Shown: one piece after another, positions 8,022 to 16,000 of the stretch
Numbering within the stretch: the first letter of the stretch is position 1
Layout: each line of letters starts with the position of its first letter
Source of the DNA: Baffinella frigidus
Lineage: Eukaryota > Cryptophyceae > Cryptomonadales > Baffinellaceae
Reading direction: 5' to 3'
Length of the DNA: 16,338 bases
Assembly: GCA_026770585.1 (NCBI GenBank)
Contig: MU646588.1
Coordinates: forward strand, 364,077-380,414
Made by a program: the position numbers and the translations under genes
Notes under the pieces: generated by a model
Databases searched by the model: none
What the model was told of the DNA's origin: nothing
What the model saw: the letters and a program-made list of their open reading frames with translations, nothing else

Positions 8022-10199
8022 ATGGCCTCCGGAGCATTCGGATTCCACCATCATGCGTCGGGAGCGCCTCACTCGCATGCGCACCCCCACGCGCACTCGC
8101 ACCCGCACCCGCACGGAATTCACGGGATGCAGGTAAATTCCGCGCCTGCCGCACCAGTCCTGCTCTCTGCACCTTCCATTTCGCGCTCGTTGAGGCGTTG
8201 TGCTGCAGGAACCCGCTGATGCTCTCTCTAGAGGAGGGGTTTGCGTTGGAACATTACGGAGTATTCACGGCCTGCGCGGCATAGCTTGTGACGGCCGCCA
8301 GTGATCACTGCGCGATGGCTGGTGTTGGCTCCCTGAGCGACGTTTCTAAACAATGTGTTTGGCGGCAGCAGCAGCAGCAGATGGTGTGGCACACCTCGGC
8401 GAGCGCCTTCAACCCCCCGTCGACTCTCGACCGGCAAGCGCCGATTGACCGCCAGGCGCAGATGGCCATGGCCAGCCTGCCCCACCACTTTTCGCAGCGG
8501 TACACACCTCCCCCCCTCCCCACCCCACCACATGTCCCCCTGCTGCGACGCGCCCGCGACCAGCCGCCCCTATCCCTTACCCCGCACCCAGCTGCCGTGA
8601 TGCTGTGCGGTCGATTTCTCAGCCCCGCGACCCGTGACTGCTCAAGAAGTTCCCTCGACGACCCTCCCGTTTTAGTCAACGCCTTGGTCCACTTCCTCGC
8701 ATCGATGCTGACTGCATGCGGTGTTTCCTGGCAGGCCTATGGGCGTGTACGAGGGGACCTCCTCGACCTCCTCGCCCTTCATGATGGAGCAGCAGCGCGC
8801 CATCGCCCCGCCGCTTCACCACCTCAACTCTCCGCCCCACCACCAGGTTCACCCCCCCCCCAGCACAGCCCCCCGCATCCTCGGGGCGAAAGCACCATCC
8901 ACATGCGACCCCCATGCTTCACCGTGCTTCGGCGCCTCCTTACGTCCCCCATGGCGCTGTGGTGTGGCGATGCACTCCCCCGAAGCGCTTCACCCACATC
9001 CTGGTTGTGCCTGCATGAGCAACCCAACTGAGGAATCACCTGCCGCCGCGGGGGCCGATGCGTCAAGTGAGACCCGCCTGGAGAAACGTTGTCTGACTCT
9101 CTCTCTCGCACCGCAGCCTGGCGAGGGCGGATTCTCAGGGGGGCGGAGGCGGACAGACCAGGGGCCTCGGTGGAGGGGCACCCCCAATGGGGCCAGGGAC
9201 GGCGGCGAGGAGACGGACCACGAGGGCGGCGAGTCGTACTGGTTCCGCAAGGTCAACGGGGTGGACGCGGGTGCCGCCGCCGGCGGGGTGTCGCCCATCC
9301 ACTACGCGTTCCAGGCGTCGGGGAGCCAGGACTCGCTCGACGCGTCGGAGGCGAACCACCTCGGCTTCCTCGCGGGCGACGCGTCGGGCACGGCCACGGA
9401 CAACCCCAACATGGTCGCGCTCATGGAGGTGGCGGCGCACAACGTGGAGCTCAAGCAGCAGCTGCGCCTCGTGACGCTCGAGCTCGTGCACCTCCAGTCG
9501 CAGGTCGAGAAGCAGCAGATGCACCAGCAGATGGACCGCCAGCAGCAGGAGTGGAAGTCGCGCTACTGGACTGCCCAGGAGCACCAGCGCTTCCTCGAGG
9601 CCCTCAAGGTGCACGGGCAGAAGGACTTCAAGTCGATCGCGTCGTTCGTCGGCTCGCGCTCCTCGACGCAGGTCAAGACGCACGCGCAGAAGTACTTCCA
9701 GAAGCTCGCGAAGCAGAAGCAGCACACGGGCCACCGCGGCGGCGACGGCAACGCCTCGTCGTCGACGCCCGACGACGAGGCGGGGAGCACCAGCCGCGAG
9801 GAGAGCCGCGGCTCGTCGGGCGAGACGGTGAGACCGCTTCCCCATGACACCCCCACCTGCCACAGCGCCCCCCTGCACCCTTGCACCCCTGCACCTCTGC
9901 ACCCCCGCAACCCAAGCTGGCCCTGCAGCCCATGGCGTGCCCCCTCGCGGTTCCTCGCGTGCCGCCCTTGCTTTCCGCGGTGCAGCAACCGGCGCGTGGC
10001 CAGCGACGCTAACCCCCCCGCCTGGATACAGGAGTCCGGTTCCGGGACGGGGATCTCGACGGCGCCCTTCTTCGGATCGACGGAGGGCGAGGACATGTCG
10101 TCGTCGCTCGGGGGCTACTGCTGCTCCGAGGAGTCGTCGCGCGAGGGCCGCAAGTCGTCAAGCGACCCCCAGTCCTCGGCCTCCCCTGCCTCCTCGTAA
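8022..10199 (+). CDS. SHAQKYF-type single-repeat MYB transcription factor
   Basis: A spliced model fits five coding exons: 8022-8132, 8369-8499, 8735-8846, 9117-9827 and 10032-10199. They total 1233 nt, 410 residues plus stop. Every intron is GT-AG (donors GTAAAT, GTACAC, GTTCAC, GTGAGA) with phases 0, 2, 0, 0, and the frame stays open. Residues 1-37 are His-rich. About 219-264 is a Gln/Leu-rich predicted coiled coil, likely for dimerisation. The MYB repeat spans about 268-317, with W269, F289 in place of the usual second Trp, and THAQKYF at 306-312, the recognition-helix signature of the CCA1/REVEILLE-like and related classes. The C-terminus is Ser-rich and acidic. Expected role: nuclear DNA-binding regulator; target genes cannot be inferred. 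The N-terminus may extend upstream. Confidence 0.85.
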
Positions 10200-10375
10200 C
10201 CGCCGCGCGCCGACTCGCGAGAGGGTGCTTCACTGCGCAGGCTCCAGGAGAGAGAGAATGGTGTGATTGTTACAGGTGGGTGGGAGTGGGGGGCGTTCCG
10301 CGAAACTCGTGGCGCCGTGACAGGGGTGGGAGTGATGCGGGGGTTGTCAGTGTGGATGCGTGGATGCGTGGATGT

Positions 10376-10380
10376 TGTAA
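10376..10380 (+). terminator. Candidate poly(A) signal TGTAA of the MYB gene
   Basis: TGTAA lies 177 nt after the stop codon, in GATGTTGTAAATAGC, at the end of a G/T-rich 3' UTR-like stretch and before the next MITE. TGTAA is the common green-algal poly(A) signal. Its presence is suggestive of that lineage but a 5-mer is weak evidence alone. Confidence 0.4.
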
Positions 10381-10505
10381 ATAGCAAAAGAAAATAGAGG
10401 GGTCCATGCGGGGCTGGCTGTGGATCTTGTATGGTGTGCCGTTCTAAAATACAAGATATTCGAAATCAACCCTGGGTTCGCTGCGTCTCTGCGTGCTTGC
10501 GGCTA

Positions 10506-10607
10506 TCCCTTGAGTGGCCAGCCGGTCAAAATTGACCCGCAAGAGGTCCCTAGGCAGGTCCTAGGACCCTACGGTAGGGCTTATGAGCCTACTGGCCACT
10601 TGAGGGA
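10506..10607. mobile_element. MITE family B, copy 2
   Basis: Ends TCCCTTGAGTGGCCAG and CTGGCCACTTGAGGGA, flanked by TA on both sides (10504-10505 and 10608-10609). Both arms share the same A-to-G change (TTGAG for TTAAG), which preserves pairing only through G-T wobble. Confidence 0.85.
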
Positions 10608-10721
10608 TACCTTGAGTGACCAATAGGCTCGTATGCTCCACCTTTCATGTAGGGCCCTAGCTAGGATCTGCCTAGGGTTTTCACGGGCGATTACATGCAC
10701 CCGTTGGTCACTTGAGGGACA
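10608..10721. mobile_element. Diverged family B-like element abutting copy 2
   Basis: Ends TACCTTGAGTGACCAATAGG and CGTTGGTCACTTGAGGGACA are recognisably family B. The interior keeps GTAGGGCCCTAGCTAGG but is otherwise different. It shares its left boundary TA with copy 2. A small palindrome, CATGTACAGTCTGTACATG, follows at 10720-10738. Confidence 0.6.
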
Positions 10722-10787
10722 TGTACAGTCTGTACATGGACTCCTGCCTTGACACCCTTGAGGCCACGGCCAATTCAACACCGGACA

Positions 10788-10904
10788 CAGGGGTACCTCG
10801 CTCACAAGAAACAGCGCCCCCCTAGGACTGTACAGTAGGCCTATGCCCAGGGCACTAAGGTGGTGCCAGGGTTGTGGGCGTTTCTTATGAGCGAGGTACC
10901 CCTG
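10788..10904. mobile_element. MITE family A, copy 4 (diverged)
   Basis: Standard ends CAGGGGTACCTCGCTCACAA and TTATGAGCGAGGTACCCCTG with more mismatches between arms than other copies. The dinucleotide flanks (CA, CG) no longer match, fitting an older insertion. The following 10905-11215 holds no recognisable gene or repeat beyond partial palindromes. Confidence 0.8.
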
Positions 10905-11215
10905 CGACGTTAACGATGCTGGCACACTGTACCGGTAAACCCACGCCTTGAGGCCCAGGATACATGTCCTTTCAGAAGGATTGGTGGGCCTGGCACTGAA
11001 ATTACATGTGGCTCTAGGCGGTACGCTCAAAGCCCGTGGAGTCGCTTTACTCCAAAACAAACGGTTTCACCCCGGGCCTAGTTGACTAATTCTGGCCCCG
11101 AGACTCGAATTCTGGGCTGACGCGGGACCACGGGCGCCACGCGGCACCGCAGTTCTCTCGATGAGTAAGGGGGGTTCTAGCGCGCTGGATGCGTTCATGA
11201 CCGGCTTGAGGCGGA

Positions 11216-11392
11216 CAGGGGTATCTAGGTGATAAGAAACCAGAACTCAAGAACACAGACCGGATTTGCCCCCCGTTTTCTTAATTTAGTGCCAGAGGGT
11301 TGACTAAATCTTGGGTTTAGTTGACCCGCTGGTACTAATTTAAGAAAACAGACACCGGCCGATGTTGGTGCACCTTTGTTCAGATACCCGTG
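11216..11392. mobile_element. Foldback element with A-like termini and a second inner hairpin
   Basis: About 177 bp. The outer ends CAGGGGTATCT and AGATACCCGTG are inverted, and the left continues AGGTGATAAGAAACC like family A. Inside, 11275-11349 is a separate hairpin with arms GTTTTCTTAATTTAGTGCCA and TGGTACTAATTTAAGAAAAC. It may be a related subfamily or one foldback inserted into another. Confidence 0.6.
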
Positions 11393-11394
11393 TA

Positions 11395-11494
11395 ACCCTT
11401 AAGTGACCAGTAGGCTCATACGCCCTACGGTAGGGCCCCAGGACCTGCCTACGGCGAGTTAGGGTGAAAATTCGCCCTATGGCCACTTAAGGGG
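11395..11494. mobile_element. MITE family B, copy 3
   Basis: Ends ACCCTTAAGTGACCAGTAGG and TATGGCCACTTAAGGGG, flanked by TA at 11393-11394 and 11495-11496. It lies end to end with the foldback on its left and a family A element on its right, each pair sharing one TA. Confidence 0.8.
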
Positions 11495-11538
11495 TACAGG
11501 GGTACAGTACCTCGCTCATAAGAAACCGCCCCCCCCTA

Positions 11539-11656
11539 CAGGGGTACCTCGCTCATAAGAAATCGCTCCCTCCCCTAGGACCACCATAGGGCCCTAGGCA
11601 TAGCCCTACTGTAGGGTCCTAGGTGGAGGTGCTTTCTTATGAGCGAGGTACCCCTG
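11539..11656. mobile_element. MITE family A, copy 5 (nested)
   Basis: A full-length copy with complete ends, inserted in the host at 11497-11859 at a TA within CCCTAGGACC. Exact TA duplication at 11537-11538 and 11657-11658. Confidence 0.9.
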
Positions 11657-11666
11657 TAGGACCCTA

Positions 11667-11785
11667 CAGGGGTACCTCGCTAATAAGAAACCGCCCCCCC
11701 CCCTAGGACCACCACAGGACCCTAGGCATGGTCCTACTGTAGGGTCCTTGGGGGGGGGCGGTTTCTTACGAGCGAGGTACCCCTG
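11667..11785. mobile_element. MITE family A, copy 6 (nested)
   Basis: A full-length copy inserted in the same host six bases further on, at the TA of ACCCTACAG. TA duplication at 11665-11666 and 11786-11787. Confidence 0.9.
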
Positions 11786-11861
11786 TACAGTAGGCCTATG
11801 CCTAGGGCCCTATGGTGGTCCTAGGGGGGTGGGCGTTTCTTATGAGCGAGGTACCCCTGTG

Positions 11862-12020
11862 GAGCCTAGATACCTGCAACCCTGAAAAACTGCACCCCCC
11901 CTAGGACCACCACAGGACCCTGGGCATGGTCCTACTGTAGGGTCCTAGGGGGGTGCTGTTTCTTATGAGCGAGGTACCCCTGTAGCCTCGGTCCTTGCAG
12001 GGGTGTGGGTATCTAGGCTC
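11862..12020. mobile_element. Foldback family H carrying a truncated family A element
   Basis: Outer arms GAGCCTAGATACC (left) and GGTATCTAGGCTC (right) are perfect inverted repeats, extended by CCCTG-type sequence inward. The interior 11888-11982 is a family A element that lacks its first 20 or so bases but keeps its right end. The dinucleotide flanks are TG and TA, with the TA shared with the next element. Confidence 0.6.
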
Positions 12021-12022
12021 TA

Positions 12023-12132
12023 CAGGGGTACCTCGCTCATAAGAAAACGCTTCCCCCTAGGGACCCCCATAGGGCCCTACTGTCATGGGGGTCCCTAGGG
12101 GGAAGCGTTTTCTTATGAGCGAGGTACCCCTG
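12023..12132. mobile_element. MITE family A, copy 7 (near-perfect palindrome)
   Basis: Counting the TA flanks at 12021-12022 and 12133-12134, two perfectly complementary 50-nt arms enclose a 14-nt loop (AGGGCCCTACTGTC). Perfect pairing implies recent arrival or arm homogenisation. A pair of direct repeats, AGTAGATTCACTTA at about 12171 and 12193, lies in the otherwise blank stretch to 12284. Confidence 0.9.
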
Positions 12133-12402
12133 TAAGGGCACTTACGGACGCACGGTTAGAGGACGTCAAAGTAGATTCACTTAGGCCTCAGAAGTAGATT
12201 CACTTACAGCTGTACGAGAGTCATGTGGGCGTCTCGTGCGCGTCGTGCAGCTCGGGTTTTGTGAGCGTCTCCGCGTCTAGGGGCTATCCCTTAAGTGGCT
12301 GGCATCCCTTAAGTGGCCAGTAGGCGCATACGCCCTACCGTAGGGCCCTAGGGGACCTGCCTAGGACCTCTCTGGGGTCAATGGTGACCCCATAGTCACT
12401 TA

Positions 12403-12644
12403 CAGGGATACCTCGCTCATAAGAAACCGCCCACCCCTAGGACCCTACAGTAGGACCATGCCTACAGGGGTACCTCGATCATAAGAAACCGCACCCCCCC
12501 TAGGACCACCGTAGGGCCCTAGGCATGGTCCTACTGTAGGGTCCTAGCTAGGAGGGGCCGGTTTCTTATGAACGAGGTACCCCTGTAGGGTCCTATGATG
12601 GTCCTAGGGGGGGGGGGCGGTTTCTCATGAGCGAGGTACCCCTG
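12403..12644. mobile_element. MITE family A host element (second nest level)
   Basis: The left half 12403-12462 and right half 12588-12644 form one family A element after removal of 12465-12585 and one TA. The restored join CCATGCCTAGGGTCCTATG matches the centre of intact copies. This element is itself inserted in family B copy 4. Confidence 0.8.
12465..12585. mobile_element. MITE family A, copy 8 (third nest level)
   Basis: A full-length copy with complete ends and TA duplications at 12463-12464 and 12586-12587, inserted at the centre of the host family A element. Confidence 0.9.
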
Positions 12645-12707
12645 TAATGGATAGTCCTAGACTCGTTCCTCGGGTCTCGTCCTAGACGGGGCCTGAATGT
12701 GATCCGA

Positions 12708-12793
12708 AAGGAAGCATGGCCTTTCTGCAGGATAAGTTCCGGTGTCCGCCTATGTTGGGAGCTCGAAGAACCTAAAGGACCTGAAGGACTCGT
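12708..12793 (-). repeat. Dispersed repeat E, copy 5 (inverted)
   Basis: On the minus strand it reads GTCCTTTAGGTTCTTCGAGC, CCAACATAGGCGGACACCGG and GCAGAAAGGCCATGCTTCC. It is very close to copy 1 at 501-594 over its whole length, though 12 kb away and inverted. The rest of 12654-13008 shows no gene. A minus-strand TGTAA at 12865-12861 could serve as cyclophilin poly(A) signal. Confidence 0.65.
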
Positions 12794-13008
12794 TCCTCTG
12801 AGAGGCAGAACACCGCGTGCGGCAGGTTCAGTTCTGTGACGCCTTTACTCCATAAGTCAATTACAACTACTTAAAGAGGTTTCCCCCGAAATAGGACTCA
12901 CCCTTGGAGCCCTTTTCCCCTGAGGCGGGCCCGTCCAGGACCCGGTCCTCACAGTTCCTCGGGTCTTATGAGCGTCCTGTCCGTGTCTTGTCGCTCGCGT
13001 CTAGGGGC

Positions 13009-13060
13009 GATCCCTTAAGTGGCTGCTATCCCTTAAGTGGCCAGTAGGCTCATACGCCCT
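13009..13060. mobile_element. Truncated MITE family B end abutting the cyclophilin stop codon
   Basis: A doubled left end of family B (GATCCCTTAAGTGG, then ATCCCTTAAGTGGCCAGTAG) stops abruptly after CATACGCCCT, two bases beyond the cyclophilin stop. The doubled start preceded by GCGTCTAGGGGC also occurs at about 12273-12335, so the two are copies of one larger segment. Confidence 0.7.
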
Positions 13061-13062
13061 GT

Positions 13063-16000
13063 TTAGAGCTGGCCGCAGTCGTCGATCTGGCACTTGCTCT
13101 TGGTGCTGCCCGAGTCGGACCCTGCACGCCCGGCCCCACCTTTCAGAGAGAGAGAGAGAGAGAGGGGGAGAGAGAGAAAGAGCGAGAGCGAGAGAGAGAG
13201 AGCGAGAGCGAGCGAGAGAGAGAGAGTGAGAGCGAGAGAGTGAGAGTGAGAGCGAGAGCGAGAGAGAGCGAGAGAGTGAGAGCGAGAGAGAGAGAGAGAG
13301 AGAGCGAAAGCGAGAGAGAGAGAGAGAGCGAGAGCGAGAGAGAGATAGCTGAGATCATCGGTAGGGGGAGGTACCGAGGGACTCGAGCTTGGTCACGACG
13401 TCCATGCCCTCAGTCACCTTGCCAAACACCACGTGCCTGCCATCAACCATCACACCTTCGGGTCACTGCCAGCCACAACATTTCCCCCAAGTCAACTGCC
13501 CCGCCAGCCAGAGCCGTAAGTCAATGGCGTTGCTCTGGGAGCACTGACAACTTACTGCCGAGGATGAGCCCGTTGACTTAAGGTGAAATGTTCTCGCTCA
13601 CAGTTGCTCTCCGTCACCTTGCCGAACACCACGTGCCTGCCGGTACGGTTTGGGGTTTGGGATTTGGGGTTTGGGGTGTAGGGTGTAGTGTTTAGGGTGT
13701 AGTGTTTAGGGTGTAGGGTTTAGGGTTTAGTGTTTAGTGTTTAGGGTTTAGGGTGTCGGGTGTCGGGTGTCGGGTTGAGAGTTGAGGGTTTAGGGTATCC
13801 CTTAAGTGGCCAGTAGGCTCATACGCCCTACCGTAGGGCCCTAGGACCTGCCTAGGACCTCTTGGTAGTCAAATTTGACTGCCTGGTCACTTAAGCGATA
13901 TACCCAGCTGGTGATCTCGTCAGCCCCAGCTGGGCAATCTCACGTGGAAACTGCTTTTTTTTAAATCAACGAAAATCACAACATGCCTGCTTTGACATCA
14001 CTAGTAAAGACACCATTCAGTGAAGTAAATTCCATCGCCCAATTCAAAAAACAGTCTCAACATTAAATCGCGAGCGATCGCCCCAGGACACCACGCGCTG
14101 GTTCCACACGAGGCTCGTGACCTGTTCCACTCGAGGCTCGTGACCTGTTCCACTCGAGGCTCGTGACCTGTCTCTCTGTCTCTGTCACTCTCCATCTGTC
14201 TCTCTCTCTCTCTCGCCCCCTCTCTCTCCCCCCTCTCCCCCCCTCTCTCTCATGGGAAGGCTCGCGAGGAGGTGCACCTGCACCCTCTCCTACCTCTGCC
14301 TAGCTCTGACCGACTATTCTCAAGTTGACATCCTGCGTCTGCGGTACAAATCCGTCAACTTTAGAGTGGAAACGGCTCTTTCGTCTTCCAGGTTCGCTCT
14401 GCCCCACACAGCGGGCTGCGAAGGTTTTTTTTGGCCCAGATCGGGCCACCTTTCCGTTACCTTATCCACAGGAAACCCCTATGCCCCTACGGGTTGCCTA
14501 CCGTAGGGTCGTGGGTCTTGTCGCTTAAGGATTATTCAAAAACCCCTTCGTAGTCCGCTGTGTGGTCCAGTCCTCAACATAAAATCCGGGATTTAAATTG
14601 TGTAGTAATTGTGATATGTTTGGTCACGTGGCCGTGACCGCTGTGTGGTCCAGTCCTCTATATAACATCCGGGATTTTAATTGTGTAGTAATCGTCATAT
14701 GTTTGGTCACGTGGCCGCCCGCGTTCCGGTCGGCCACGTGACCAACTCCCCACAAAACGCCAACAATCTTATCTCAGAAAAGGACTTTTAGAGGTCCTTT
14801 TCTTAAGTAAACTCCCCCACAAATCCGTCAACTTATGCTTTACCGTACGCATAAGTTGACGAATTTGTAGGGGAGTTGACTTTAGGAAAAGGACTTCTAG
14901 AAGTCCTTTTCTGAGATAAAATCGACTTTTATTCTGGGTGCTTGGAAAGCCTCGTGTGCAACTGTTGTTTTTCAGAGAAGGACCCCCCCCCCCTATGTCC
15001 CTACGGATTGCCTACCGTAGGGTCCTACGTCTTATCGCTTACGGGTTATTCACGAGATCCCTGCGAACCACACGAGGCTACCTATGCGAACAGAATAAAT
15101 GTCGATTGTAAACGTGTGTAGTAACTTTCAGATGAAAAGCAGCGACTTTACACAAGTCGCGCCGCTGAGACAAGTCGCGCCGCTCAGCGGCGCGACACGT
15201 GACCATTTCCCCCACAAACCCCTAAAACTCCCTTTTATTCTCTTCGCATAGGTAGCCTCGTGTGGAAGTCAGCTCTGTGGAGGGAGAGGAGGGGGAGGGT
15301 GGTATGCGTCATGGTGTCCACCCTGCAGGCATACTTCCTTGCAGGGGGAAACCGGGGGCCGGCCGAAGGAGTATGTGTGGTGGGTAAGTATGTGTTACGG
15401 TAGCCTGTGTTAGGGTAGGTGGACTGTACCTGCCGTCAAGCCATGGGGTGACGACGTGAGCAACTGTTGTTTTTCAGAGCAGGACCCCCCCCTATGCCCC
15501 TACGGATTGCCTACCGTAGGGTCCTATGTCGTATCGCTTACGGGTTATTCACGAGACCCCTGCGAAGTCCGCTCTGTGGAGGGAGAGGAGGGGGGAGGGT
15601 GGGACCTTCCGTCGAGCCATGGGGTGACGATGGTGGTGATGAAGACCCCATGAGATTGTGTGAGACAGAGGTAGAGACTCTGAGTCAGAGCTAGGGGTTG
15701 TGGTACAGTGGACCTACCCTACAGGGGTACCTCGCCCATAAGAAACGCCCACCCCCCTAGGACCACCATAGGGCCCTAGCATAGGTCTACTGTAGGGTCC
15801 TAGGGGGGTCCGGTTTCTTATGAGCGAGGTACCCCTGTAACACATAGGGTAGGTGGACAGTACCGGCCGTCGAGCCACGGGGTCAAGACGGCTCCCAGTT
15901 CTTCATCACCACCTTCCAGGTTCGCTCTGCCCCATACAGCGGGCTACGAAGGGCTTTTTGGCCCAGATCGCGCCACCTTTCCGTTACCTTATCCACAGGA

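Larger units (their letters stand above)
11497..11859. mobile_element. MITE family A host element split by two nested family A copies
   Basis: The left arm (11497-11536, with a small AGTAC duplication after CAGGGGTAC), a GGACCC hexamer (11659-11664) and the right part (11788-11859) are fragments of one element. Removing the two insertions 11539-11656 and 11667-11785 with one TA each gives CCCCTAGGACCCTACAGTAG at the joins, exactly the sequence of unbroken copies. The host right flank is TG rather than TA. Confidence 0.85.
12304..12651. mobile_element. MITE family B, copy 4, interrupted by nested family A elements
   Basis: The left end ATCCCTTAAGTGGCCAGTAG is intact and is preceded by an extra partial start (12285-12303). 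The right end is split: CACTTA, then the family A block 12403-12644, then TAATGGA. Removing the block and one TA gives CACTTAATGGA, one base from the family ending CACTTAAGGGA. Confidence 0.75.
14958..15310 (+). repeat. Duplicated intron segment, copy with element J inserted
   Basis: GCAACTGTTGTTTTTCAGAG, a C-run, the CTACGGATTGCCTACCGTAG core, TTACGGGTTATTCACGAGA and, after J, GCTCTGTGGAGGGAGAGG match 15460-15600 closely. The only large difference is the insertion at 15068-15265. Confidence 0.8.

Noticed and set aside
9089-9902. Long frames of about 250 codons on both strands over the MYB exon
   Set aside because: They are Arg/Gly/Ala- and Leu/Val/Arg-rich shadows of the MYB reading frame, which alone carries a recognisable domain and consistent splice sites.
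10581-11060. 159-codon minus-strand frame
   Set aside because: It runs through two MITE B ends and a whole MITE A, and its recognisable peptides are element translations.
11497-12646. CRISPR-like array of regularly repeated palindromes
   Set aside because: The repeats are about 117-bp inverted-repeat elements with TA duplications and nesting, not short direct repeats with unique spacers. The genome is also eukaryotic.
13143-13358. Ser-Leu repeat protein and its Arg-Glu counterpart
   Set aside because: They are translations of the GA/CT microsatellite within a cyclophilin intron.
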